Source: Nitrosomonas eutropha (GTDB taxonomy: Bacteria; Pseudomonadota; Gammaproteobacteria; Burkholderiales; Nitrosomonadaceae). Taken from it: 10,996 nt of DNA. The notes below the pieces were generated by a model. That model did no database searches and had not been told where the DNA came from. It worked only from the letters and a program-made list of their open reading frames with translations. Both the position numbers and the translations under genes were made by a program. Each line of letters starts with the position of its first letter. The stretch's first letter is position 1. The stretch spans positions 1 through 10,996 of the forward strand of contig JACTML010000074.1 of assembly GCA_014584635.1 (NCBI GenBank), given 5' to 3'. Of the stretch, positions 1-7,572 are shown piece after piece.

Positions 1-24
1 CGATGCGACAATATGTCACATTGA
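1..24 (+). promoter_or_regulatory. Shared upstream element, copy 1 (before the TonB receptor)
   Basis: This 24-bp stretch matches 2370-2393 at 22 of 24 positions; that second copy lies before the chelatase gene. It ends 75 bases before the receptor ATG, against 63 bases for copy 2. Both differences (positions 8 and 13) fall in what is, in copy 2, the right arm of a perfect dyad. The left arm of this copy would lie outside the window. The final TTGA could contribute to a -35 box. Role as a common operator is inferred; the regulator is unknown. Confidence 0.5.
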
Positions 25-83
25 CGCGCCTTCAATCTAAATAGCATCCTTATTTATATTGATAATTGATTCTTAATAAAAAT

Positions 84-90
84 AAGGGAG
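84..90 (+). promoter_or_regulatory. Ribosome binding site of the TonB receptor gene
   Basis: AAGGGAG lies nine bases before the ATG at 100. It supports that start, which matters because the protein has an unusually long stretch before its signal-peptide core and no other in-frame Met before the plug domain. Confidence 0.7.
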
Positions 91-99
91 AAAATTTTC

Positions 100-2322
100 A
101 TGAAGGTCCAGAGCAAAAATAATGTATATGTCATTTACAAACCGATTCCTACAACAGATATTTTTATTAACCATCCCCAATGGAAATGGTCTGTTTATCT
201 ATTGCTCTGGGCAGCAACCTCTCCTTCAATCGCACAACAAACCTTACCTGAAGAATCTGTACAATTTGATGCCATTAGCGTCACGGCAACACGTGAGGCA
301 CGCACCACCAAGGAAGTACCGCAATCGATCAGTGTAGTAGATGAAAAACGCATAGAAGATGTACGCATGTTCAGCATCAAAGATGCTATTCAAGGACAGG
401 TACCGGGATTGCGTATCGAGAGTAACAGCAACTCTTATGATGCCAAAATTTCAATTCGTGGCGCAGGCTTGAAAGCACAATACGGTGTGCGTGAGATTAA
501 CTTGTTACGCGATGGGGTACCCATACTTGATCCGGACAGTTTTGGCAGACTCGATTTTGTTGACACCGATGATATCGAACGCATCGAAGTGACCCGTGGG
601 CCAGGCGATCTTTATAGTGCAGGCACAGCTGGAGGTACCATTCATATTATTTCTCGCTCTGCTTTTGATGAACGACACAACACTATTCGCGGTGGCGTTG
701 GCAACTGGGGAACACACAATTTACACACTCGATTTGGCAAAGTTTTTGATGAGCATGCTTTTTCTCTTACTTTTTCAAAACGCTATACCAATAACAAATG
801 GCGGCAGCAAAATCGCTTTAGCAGTACCAACATCGGACTGAAACACGGGTGGCAATTAGGAGAATCCAGTCTGCTTGAATCTGAAGTCACCTACAACGAC
901 GTCAAACTAAATTTACCCGGTTCACTTAATCGAGAACAATACGCACGCTATCGCGCCACTGGCAAAGCTCTTGAAACACAAGATCCCTGGAAGAATTCAG
1001 CACGTGATTCCAAAATATTATTCATAAACAGCCGTCTGGAACATCGCATGGGAGATTGGCTTTTCAAACCGCGCATCTACTACAACCAATGGAAACACTT
1101 TCACCCAATTACTGGACAAATTAACGATACCGAAGGCTGGGAACGAAATTTCGGCCTGGATCTTGAAGGAATTTATACCCATTCTCTGTTCGGCATACCT
1201 GGTTCAATGGTGATTGGCGGCACCTGGCGCCGCAGCTGGAATGAGAATTCATTACAGTATGCTTATGCTGATGTGTTAACTGTACCAGGCACTGGTCGCA
1301 TCATATCCACCTTATCTGATCGCAAAGGGCAGCTTAATTCACGCACTCACTTTACCAATGATTTGTGGGGAATCTATTTTCTGGAAAGCCTTTCTCCCAC
1401 GGATCGTTTAACGGTCGATCTGCAAATGCGTTTTGATCAAATCAGCTTCGATATCAAACGGAACGAATTTCAAAGCTACGACTACGCACGAGGAAACTAC
1501 GCACCAGGACGCGGGCTGGTCAAAGTGAAGGAAGACTATGACCTGTTTGCTCCCAAAGCGGCAGTAACTTACCGCGCCACAGATCAAATTAATGCATACG
1601 TATCGGTTGCACATGCCAACCAAGTGCCCGCAGATGGTGAAATTCAAAATGCGGTCGAATTTGGGCGTACCCTGAAAGCATCTGGTCATCTTAATTACGA
1701 AGCCGGTTTCAAGGGGCGCGGCCGGAACTGGTCGTTTGATCTGACCGGCTATCACACCGATGTCAGCAACGAAATCATTTCCTTTGTACAAAATCTGCAA
1801 ACACTGTATGCCAATGCAGGCAAAACCAGTAAAAACGGGTTCGAATTTTTTGGTAATTACGCCTTTACGTCCGGATTCGAAGTGGGCGCCAGCTACACTT
1901 ACACAGATCTGAAATTCAACAAGCTGACCGAGCCTTTAACAGTGATTGATCCCGTTACTAATCAGCGCACCACAATCAATGCCAACCGTTCTGGCAATCA
2001 GGTTCCACGCTTTCCGGAACATATGTATTTTGTTTATACGACGTATCGTCATCCCAGTGGCTGGCATGGCCGAATCGAAACACGCGGACAAAGTGATTAT
2101 TTCACTGATAACGCAAATACTGAACGACATGGCGGCTACCATTTTCTCACCAACCTGACCGTTGGTTATGACCTAAAACATTGGGGACTGACATTTAATG
2201 TGCAAAATCTATTTGATAAACGCTATGCGGTCGATGTTAACAAGGATGCCAGCGGTTCTCGCATCAGTTTCACACCCGGTATGCCTCGAACATTCATGGG
2301 ATATCTCGCCTACAAATTTTAA
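100..2322 (+). CDS. TonB-dependent outer-membrane receptor, probably for haem or another iron/tetrapyrrole ligand
   Basis: A 740-residue receptor that would import a ligand across the outer membrane using TonB energy. The first 28 residues are polar and mixed. A hydrophobic export core follows at about 29-41, with likely cleavage after SIA near residue 45. The TonB-box region is around 55-65 (FDAISVTATRE), followed by a plug domain to about 185, with the typical segments ending in ERIEVTRGPGDLYSAGTAGG. The remainder is a beta barrel ending in VQNLFDKRY and a C-terminal aromatic Phe, as is usual for outer-membrane barrels. Length is normal for the family. The classical FRAP and NPNL haem-receptor signatures are not recognisable, so the ligand is inferred from the downstream HmuS-like gene, not from the receptor. 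No FecR-interacting N-terminal domain is seen. The gene stands 134 bases before the chelatase gene in the same direction. Confidence 0.9.
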   Translation: MKVQSKNNVYVIYKPIPTTDIFINHPQWKWSVYLLLWAATSPSIAQQTLPEESVQFDAISVTATREARTTKEVPQSISVVDEKRIEDVRMFSIKDAIQGQVPGLRIESNSNSYDAKISIRGAGLKAQYGVREINLLRDGVPILDPDSFGRLDFVDTDDIERIEVTRGPGDLYSAGTAGGTIHIISRSAFDERHNTIRGGVGNWGTHNLHTRFGKVFDEHAFSLTFSKRYTNNKWRQQNRFSSTNIGLKHGWQLGESSLLESEVTYNDVKLNLPGSLNREQYARYRATGKALETQDPWKNSARDSKILFINSRLEHRMGDWLFKPRIYYNQWKHFHPITGQINDTEGWERNFGLDLEGIYTHSLFGIPGSMVIGGTWRRSWNENSLQYAYADVLTVPGTGRIISTLSDRKGQLNSRTHFTNDLWGIYFLESLSPTDRLTVDLQMRFDQISFDIKRNEFQSYDYARGNYAPGRGLVKVKEDYDLFAPKAAVTYRATDQINAYVSVAHANQVPADGEIQNAVEFGRTLKASGHLNYEAGFKGRGRNWSFDLTGYHTDVSNEIISFVQNLQTLYANAGKTSKNGFEFFGNYAFTSGFEVGASYTYTDLKFNKLTEPLTVIDPVTNQRTTINANRSGNQVPRFPEHMYFVYTTYRHPSGWHGRIETRGQSDYFTDNANTERHGGYHFLTNLTVGYDLKHWGLTFNVQNLFDKRYAVDVNKDASGSRISFTPGMPRTFMGYLAYKF

Positions 2323-2362
2323 TTATCTTATTGCGCACTGCCTCGTCTGAATAAGCATACGT

Positions 2363-2393
2363 AAATTGCCGATGCGGCAATTTGTCACATTGA
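2363..2393 (+). promoter_or_regulatory. Shared upstream element, copy 2, with perfect 8-bp dyad
   Basis: AAATTGCC (2363-2370), a five-base spacer GATGC and GGCAATTT (2376-2383) form a perfect inverted repeat. The right arm plus the following GTCACATTGA repeats the sequence at the very start of the window, upstream of the receptor gene. No T-run follows, so it is a poor intrinsic terminator for the receptor gene. Repetition in front of two co-functional genes favours an operator or activator site. The element's last bases run into a possible -35 box. Confidence 0.5.
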
Positions 2394-2418
2394 TATTAAT
2401 TTATACAACGCTAATAAT
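2390..2418 (+). promoter_or_regulatory. Candidate sigma-70 promoter for the chelatase operon
   Basis: TTGATA at 2390-2395 and AATAAT at 2413-2418 are separated by 17 bases and each differs from the consensus at one position. The pair directly follows the shared element and lies about 40 bases before the ATG at 2457. The call rests on sequence match and spacing alone. Confidence 0.4.
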
Positions 2419-2425
2419 TATCGTT
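2407..2425 (+). promoter_or_regulatory. 19-bp imperfect palindrome, possible Fur-type operator
   Basis: AACGCTAAT-A-ATTATCGTT reads as a 9-1-9 palindrome with a single mismatched pair. It overlaps the candidate -10 box, where a repressor would block transcription. It matches the classical Fur box (GATAATGATAATCATTATC) at only 10 of 19 positions, so Fur is a guess guided by the operon's presumed role in iron supply. It is distinct from the dyad just upstream. Confidence 0.35.
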
Positions 2426-2444
2426 CGCGTTATATTATCTGATT

Positions 2445-2450
2445 GGAGGA
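2445..2450 (+). promoter_or_regulatory. Ribosome binding site of the CobN-like gene
   Basis: GGAGGA, six bases before the ATG at 2457, fixes this start, which also gives a clean signal peptide. Confidence 0.75.
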
Positions 2451-2456
2451 TTCCTG

Positions 2457-5400
2457 ATGAAGTTTTACCAAACACTGGTATTCGGGCTGCTAATCTGCCT
2501 GGCATCGTCAATTGCCACAGCAGCAAAGGTGGCGATATTGAGTACCAGTTTTGTACTTGAACACAAATTCAAACTGATGGAATCCATCGCACAAGATCAG
2601 GCGCTGGAGTTAGCGTGGACACAAGTTGATCGAGAAGGAGAAGCAGGCGTAAAACGAGTACTCGACAATGCAGATTTCATTATCATTGATGCACCAAACG
2701 ATGAATCCATGTCACAAGTTGAACAAATCGCAGGGGAACAGTTACATGCTTTGACTATCCCTACACTCAGTGTCCATCGCTTCAATCCATCATTACGCAT
2801 GCAGGCACAGCATCTAGATAAGGAGCAGGCACAACAACTGTTTACCTACTACGTTAGCGGGATGCGCGTGAACCGAGAGCGCATGATGCAATATCTAAAA
2901 GCCTGGTTCGCGGGCGAAGATATCTCAGCTGTTGCACCACCAGTTGAACTCCCTAATGGCGGTATTTATCATCCGGATGCTGAACAGGCAATATTTGCTT
3001 CTTTGCCTGAATATCTGGATTGGTGGCAACAACATCGGCAAAACTGGCAGGATACACCAATCATCGGCATGGAAACTGCCAGCAGTTATCTGAGCGACGG
3101 ACAAACTCGCCAATTGGATGAAACCATCTCAGCAATCGAACGTGCAGGTGGAATGCCACTGGTTTTCTATCGAGGCAGTCGTCCTCGCCCCGATTCAGCC
3201 ACTCGTTCGCCTGCACAAAACGAGCAACAGCAGACACGCGATCAACCTGATGGGAAAAAACCGGAAAACATCGGGATAACTGTGCAAACCATCGGTACGC
3301 TGGATGACAGCGGTTTTCCCAATCCTGCGACACAATCAATGCATGTGGTCGATGAACCGTTGATCATGCTCGACGGCAAAACCATCTTGCATGTCTTGAT
3401 GGTTAATACGTTTCTTGGCATTAATCCGGATGGGCGCAAAGCCTGGTTTCAGGCGCTTGATATTCCCGTGATCAATTTCATGCAATATCGCAATGGCAAT
3501 CGTGCAGATTACGCTGCGGATAAGGCAGGTGTCAGCAGTTTCATGCTGCCTTTCATGCTGACTGTTGCTGAATATATTGGATTGCAAGACCCGGTATTGG
3601 TCACCACCAATGAAGCGGGTGAACTGACCGCAATACCGGAGCAAATGGAGTTGCTGGTTGGCAAGCTGGTCAATCTGGCTCAATTGGCAATGTTACCTAA
3701 TGCTGAAAAAAATGTGGCGCTGCTATTTTGGAATCACCCGCCAGGAGAACATAATCAGGGTGCCTCCAATTTGAATGTACCACGCTCAATTGCCCATTTG
3801 GTCGAACATCTGCGCGCAGCTGATTATGCATTCGACAGTGCCAGTGAAGAACAGATCATCGCTGCTGTTGGCGAAATGTTGCGGCCAGTCTACCGCAAAG
3901 ATTCTCTGCCAGGTCTGATGCAAACACCCCATTGGGATTTTTTGCCACTGACTGACTATCTTGAATGGTTCGCGACCCTTCCCGCTGCGGTGCGTGAGCA
4001 AATAGACGCCTACTGGGGCGAAGCAAAGAAAAGCCCATGGGTGGCACAGCGTGAAGATGGTACAACGGGCTTTGTAATACCACGCCTCAAATTAGGGCAG
4101 TTGGTTGTATTACCTCAGCCCCCACGTGGAGAAATTGCCATTGAAAACACCGAAGAAAAACTGTTTCATGATACAAAAATTCCAACCAATCACTTTTATC
4201 TGGCAACTTATTTGTGGCTGCGCACACAGCAACCTGCACACGCTATTATCCATTTTGGAACCCACGGCTCGCAGGAGTGGACACCCGGCAAAGAAAGGGG
4301 ACTATGGGCTTTTGATGATCCGAATCTGCTGGTGGGCAACACACCTGTCATCTATCCATACATCATCGATAATATTGCAGAAGCCGTGCACGTTAAACGC
4401 CGTGGCCGCGGAGTAATCATCAGCCATCAGACCCCTCCATTTTCTCCTGCCGGGCTATCCGAAGATTTTGCCCAAATCAATGACGCAATTCATGAATACG
4501 AATCGCTCGATGAAGGATTGGTAAAGGAAAATACCCGCAAGCAAATCATAGAGCTGGTAGTAAAAATGAATATCCATCAGGATATGGACTGGAAAGTAGC
4601 CGACCTGGAACGCGATTTTCCTGAATTTTTGCGGGAGATTGAGGATTATCTGGAACATCTGGCTATCGCTCAGCAACCGCTGGGGCTGCATGTGCTGGGG
4701 CAAGATATGGAACGCGCACACATGACCAGCACCATCATGCAGATGCTGGGACAACCACTTTACACTGCTCTCGGTTTCGAGAATGCCGGAGAAATATTTA
4801 CGGGGGACTACCAACAGATACAGGCTTCTGCACCTTATCGCTTTGTCGATGAATGGGTGCTGAGCGACAAACCGCTGGATACACTGGATGACAAGGCGCT
4901 GGCTGAACTGGCCAAACATGGTCGTTCACTTGCTGCCACCTTCAGCACCGCCAACGAGATTGAATCGATACTGCGTGCATTGTCCGCTCGCTGGATCGAT
5001 CCATCTTATGGTGGCGATCCTATTCGTAATCCGGATGCCTTGCCAACAGGGCGCAACATGTACGGTTTTGATCCTTCACGCGTACCTACTCGCGCTGCGT
5101 ACGAGGCAGGCAAAGAGGCGCTGCAACATCTAATTTTGACTTATCAGACAACGCACGATGGACAATTCCCGGATAAACTGGCTTTCTCATTGTGGAGTAC
5201 AGAAACCATGCGCCACCTGGGCATGCTGGAAGCGCAAATCCTGTATGCCATGGGAGTACGTCCGGTCTGGGATGAAGGGGGACGCGTCACGGGAGTGGAA
5301 AAAATTTCACTGGCCGAACTGGGACGCCCGCGCGTCGATCCAGTGATATCAATCACCGGCTTGTATCGTGATCAATTTCCCAATGTCATGGAACGCCTCA

Positions 5401-6614
5401 ACGAAGCAATCATGCTGCTGGCCGAAGATGAAGATGAACCATTAGAGCAAAATCATGTGCGCGCCAATAGTCTGCAGATTATTGCCGCCATGCTCGCACG
5501 GGGTTTATCCGAAAAAGATGCCAGCACAGTCGCACACACCCGTATTTTCGGTAGTGAAAGCGGCAATTACGGCACGGGTCTAACCGATGCAACATTGGCC
5601 TCCGATCAATGGGAGGAAGGCGATGGCAAGCTAGAACAACAGTATCTGTCCAGCATGTCCTGGATGTATGGCCCGGATACCACCAGCTGGAGCAAGAAAA
5701 TCACGACCAGTGACAACAACGAGATCAATGCCTACGCCGAACACTTGCAGGGCACGCGTGCGGTGGTGTTTTCCCGTTCATCCAATTTGCATGGCTTGCT
5801 CGATACCGATCACCCATTTGAATATCTGGGAGGCATTTCCATGGCCGTTCGTCATCTCGATGGCACAGCCCCCCAGTTGTATATCTCCAATATGCGTGAT
5901 CCGAGTCGGGCACAACTGGAAGCCGCTGACAAATTCCTGGCAACCGAGCTGCGATCGGTTTATCAACATCCAAACTGGATCAAGGAAATGGTAAAGGAAG
6001 GCTATAGCGGTACCTTGCAATTGCTCAACACGATCAATAATTTTTGGGGCTGGCAAGTCATGGATCGCAACATTGTCAGAGATGACCAGTGGCAATCTTT
6101 TCATGAAATCTATGTAAATGATCGCTATCAGCTTGGTCTGCGCGAGTGGTTCGAAACTTATCAGCCCGCCGCATTGGCACAAATTGCAGAACGCATGCTG
6201 GAAGCCATCCGGAAAGATTATTGGCAAGCCAGTGAACAAACTGTTCAGGAGCTGGTAAACATTTATACGCAACTGGTACAACAACATGATATCCATACCA
6301 GCAATGCAACCTTCAAGGCTTATGTGCAAGAACTGGCCACCAATTTTGGTATCAATTCGCCAAGCAATAAACCAGCAGAATCAGCAACTGTTGCACAACC
6401 TGATGTCGAACCAGTGGAATCTGCCAAACAAATAGACGAAACCACCGAAAATATTCGTGGCCAGCAAATGAGTGAGGTTTCTCCAACCGAAGAAACCATA
6501 CAACTGGTATGGGCCTATGCGTGGCTACTCATTTTAATCATATTCAGCGGATTTTTGTGGCAAGCCTGGCGTACGCGAAGCGAGGCACGCAAATCGCTAT
6601 CTGGACAAGCATAA
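2457..6614 (+). CDS. hmuS: Exported, membrane-anchored CobN-family chelatase (HmuS-like, probable haem-processing protein)
   Basis: A 1385-residue protein of the CobN/magnesium-chelatase H-subunit family. A signal peptide occupies about 1-23, with hydrophobic core LVFGLLICLASSIA and a cleavage region near ATAA. The CobN core is clear. The block with HFGTHGSQEWTPGK begins at residue 599, and YPYIIDN...KRRGRGVI...HQTPPF follows. After about residue 1295 comes a linker rich in Glu, Ser, Pro and Gln, then one hydrophobic segment at about 1350-1369 and a short basic tail. The large domain should therefore be periplasmic and tethered to the inner membrane. True cobaltochelatase CobN is cytoplasmic and works with CobS and CobT, which are not here. 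In Hmu-type loci the homologue HmuS is linked to iron removal from haem; that function is transferred by family and context. Databases may label it simply as cobaltochelatase subunit CobN. It is followed after 59 bases by the ExbB-like gene. Confidence 0.88.
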   Translation: MKFYQTLVFGLLICLASSIATAAKVAILSTSFVLEHKFKLMESIAQDQALELAWTQVDREGEAGVKRVLDNADFIIIDAPNDESMSQVEQIAGEQLHALTIPTLSVHRFNPSLRMQAQHLDKEQAQQLFTYYVSGMRVNRERMMQYLKAWFAGEDISAVAPPVELPNGGIYHPDAEQAIFASLPEYLDWWQQHRQNWQDTPIIGMETASSYLSDGQTRQLDETISAIERAGGMPLVFYRGSRPRPDSATRSPAQNEQQQTRDQPDGKKPENIGITVQTIGTLDDSGFPNPATQSMHVVDEPLIMLDGKTILHVLMVNTFLGINPDGRKAWFQALDIPVINFMQYRNGNRADYAADKAGVSSFMLPFMLTVAEYIGLQDPVLVTTNEAGELTAIPEQMELLVGKLVNLAQLAMLPNAEKNVALLFWNHPPGEHNQGASNLNVPRSIAHLVEHLRAADYAFDSASEEQIIAAVGEMLRPVYRKDSLPGLMQTPHWDFLPLTDYLEWFATLPAAVREQIDAYWGEAKKSPWVAQREDGTTGFVIPRLKLGQLVVLPQPPRGEIAIENTEEKLFHDTKIPTNHFYLATYLWLRTQQPAHAIIHFGTHGSQEWTPGKERGLWAFDDPNLLVGNTPVIYPYIIDNIAEAVHVKRRGRGVIISHQTPPFSPAGLSEDFAQINDAIHEYESLDEGLVKENTRKQIIELVVKMNIHQDMDWKVADLERDFPEFLREIEDYLEHLAIAQQPLGLHVLGQDMERAHMTSTIMQMLGQPLYTALGFENAGEIFTGDYQQIQASAPYRFVDEWVLSDKPLDTLDDKALAELAKHGRSLAATFSTANEIESILRALSARWIDPSYGGDPIRNPDALPTGRNMYGFDPSRVPTRAAYEAGKEALQHLILTYQTTHDGQFPDKLAFSLWSTETMRHLGMLEAQILYAMGVRPVWDEGGRVTGVEKISLAELGRPRVDPVISITGLYRDQFPNVMERLNEAIMLLAEDEDEPLEQNHVRANSLQIIAAMLARGLSEKDASTVAHTRIFGSESGNYGTGLTDATLASDQWEEGDGKLEQQYLSSMSWMYGPDTTSWSKKITTSDNNEINAYAEHLQGTRAVVFSRSSNLHGLLDTDHPFEYLGGISMAVRHLDGTAPQLYISNMRDPSRAQLEAADKFLATELRSVYQHPNWIKEMVKEGYSGTLQLLNTINNFWGWQVMDRNIVRDDQWQSFHEIYVNDRYQLGLREWFETYQPAALAQIAERMLEAIRKDYWQASEQTVQELVNIYTQLVQQHDIHTSNATFKAYVQELATNFGINSPSNKPAESATVAQPDVEPVESAKQIDETTENIRGQQMSEVSPTEETIQLVWAYAWLLILIIFSGFLWQAWRTRSEARKSLSGQA

Positions 6615-6673
6615 CAGCCATGTTGATGTTGATTTCGATCTCCTCTTCATTCGAACACAAAAGGTAATTATCA

Positions 6674-7189
6674 ATGAATATTATTGAATCATTTTTATAC
6701 GAAATTTCCCGTTTTTTTCTGACCCCGGTCCTGATCATATTGTGCATTTTGTTCATATATGCATTATTCATATTCGGCGCATTGTTATTTGATCTCATTT
6801 GGCGTTCGCTGCACTGGTCAGTCAGACAACCGCTGCGACGCTACTGTCAGCTACACCCACAAGCCAATACAGAGGCAATAGAACTTTATCTGCTCAAGTT
6901 GCTGGAACCTTTGCGTATTACTAGCCGCGTCACGCCAATGCTGGGGCTGGTTGCGACCATGATCCCAATGGGACCAGCTCTGGTCGCTGTGGCTGCGGGA
7001 AATACCCAGGAAATTGCAGAAAATCTGATCGTGGCATTTTCAGCAGTAATTGTTGCGCTGATAACTGCCTCTATCAGCTACGTCGCTCTTTCCATGCGGC
7101 GTCGCTGGCTGCTGACTGAACTGAACACTTTGTCCGACAGCAATCAACAAACAGCTTCCACTATTGATAAAGAAAGTGCACATACATAA
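6674..7189 (+). CDS. MotA/TolQ/ExbB-family inner-membrane protein of the Hmu-type locus
   Basis: A 171-residue protein, shorter than classical ExbB (about 240). Hydrophobic segments lie at about 13-40, 86-107 and 116-139. The family core is PMLGLVATMIPMGPAL at 88-103, followed by IAENLIVAFSAVIVALITA. By rough alignment, Thr95 corresponds to the pore threonine in the GLLGTV motif of ExbB, and Ser123 lies near the second pore threonine. A proton channel feeding mechanical force to a partner is therefore plausible. An AAAGG ribosome binding site lies about nine bases before the ATG. The partner is likely the DUF2149 protein encoded 20 bases downstream, and the client either the CobN-like protein or a TonB-type protein for the receptor. 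The family is confident; the client is inferred. Confidence 0.85.
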   Translation: MNIIESFLYEISRFFLTPVLIILCILFIYALFIFGALLFDLIWRSLHWSVRQPLRRYCQLHPQANTEAIELYLLKLLEPLRITSRVTPMLGLVATMIPMGPALVAVAAGNTQEIAENLIVAFSAVIVALITASISYVALSMRRRWLLTELNTLSDSNQQTASTIDKESAHT

Positions 7190-7199
7190 CTATTCAATT

Positions 7200-7205
7200 G
7201 GAGAA
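7200..7205 (+). promoter_or_regulatory. Ribosome binding site that decides the DUF2149 start
   Basis: GGAGAA sits just before ATG 7210. An in-frame TTG at 7198 would add four residues but would place the ribosome binding site inside the gene, so ATG 7210 is preferred. Confidence 0.65.
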
Positions 7206-7209
7206 ATAT

Positions 7210-7572
7210 ATGGCTGATCGACTCTTGACCCGTATCTTAGATGATGAAGACGGGGATGATCCAATTCTGTCAGTAGTTAATATTATTGACGTATTTCTGG
7301 TTATTATTGCTGTTTTGCTGATTGTAATACTTGAAAACCCGCTCAATCCTTTTGCCGCTCAAGATATGATCGTTATCCGCAACCCTGGTACGCCACAGAT
7401 GGAAATGATCGTGCGCAAAGGGGAAGAAATGCAGCACTATAAAAGTACAGGAGAAATTGGAGAAGGAGAAGGAACTCGGGCTGGCATTGCTTATCGGTTA
7501 AAAGATGGCACTATGATTTATGTACCCGAGGGAGACAATATAATTGAAGGGGCTGTAGTAGATAAGCACTAA
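7210..7572 (+). CDS. DUF2149 membrane protein, ExbD-like partner; C-terminal tail recoded by an IS insertion
   Basis: 120 residues from ATG 7210. A short acidic N-terminus is followed by one membrane segment at about 25-42, then a soluble domain with the family blocks GEGEGTRAGIAYRLKDG and MIYVPEG. The segment NIIDVFLV (24-31) resembles the start of the ExbD/TolR membrane helix (N..P..D..LV), which places Asp27 at the position of their proton-carrying aspartate. Topology (N-terminus in, C-terminus periplasmic) also fits. It follows the ExbB-like gene by 20 bases, as ExbD follows ExbB. An IS1595-family element entered after codon 113. Residues 114-120 (GAVVDKH) and the stop are read from the IS end, whereas the original tail was SSANQMQ and stop, still present at 8272-8295. 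Length is unchanged, so function may survive. Membership in DUF2149 is confident; the ExbD analogy is inference. Confidence 0.85.
   Translation: MADRLLTRILDDEDGDDPILSVVNIIDVFLVIIAVLLIVILENPLNPFAAQDMIVIRNPGTPQMEMIVRKGEEMQHYKSTGEIGEGEGTRAGIAYRLKDGTMIYVPEGDNIIEGAVVDKH
7541..7548 (+). repeat. Target site duplication of the IS1595-family element, left copy
   Basis: TAATTGAA directly precedes the left terminal inverted repeat and is repeated exactly at 8264-8271. Eight bases is the usual duplication length for IS1595-family elements. Confidence 0.93.
7549..7567 (+). repeat. Left terminal inverted repeat of the IS1595-family element
   Basis: The 19 bases are exactly complementary to 8245-8263. In the + frame they also supply residues 114-119 of the DUF2149 protein. 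Confidence 0.95.

Noticed and set aside
52..79. Fur box before the receptor gene around GATAATTGATTC
   Set aside because: Only one half-site resembles the consensus, and the region is simply AT-rich.
1..99. Cobalamin riboswitch before the TonB receptor
   Set aside because: The visible leader is under 100 bases, AT-rich, and shows none of the conserved B12-box sequence.
2363..2383. The 8-bp dyad as an intrinsic terminator of the receptor gene
   Set aside because: The stem is half AT, no T-run follows, and part of it recurs upstream of the receptor, which fits regulation better.
4455..4919. 154-residue open frame on the - strand within the CobN-like gene
   Set aside because: It is antisense to a strongly conserved coding region, with no ribosome binding site or recognisable domain.
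2457..6614. Reading the large gene as a cobalamin-biosynthesis cobaltochelatase
   Set aside because: It has a signal peptide and a C-terminal anchor, no CobS/CobT nearby, and Hmu-type neighbours. A role in cobalamin uptake or salvage cannot be fully excluded.
7198..7209. TTG 7198 as the start of the DUF2149 protein
   Set aside because: The GGAGAA ribosome binding site would lie inside the gene. ATG 7210 has proper spacing.
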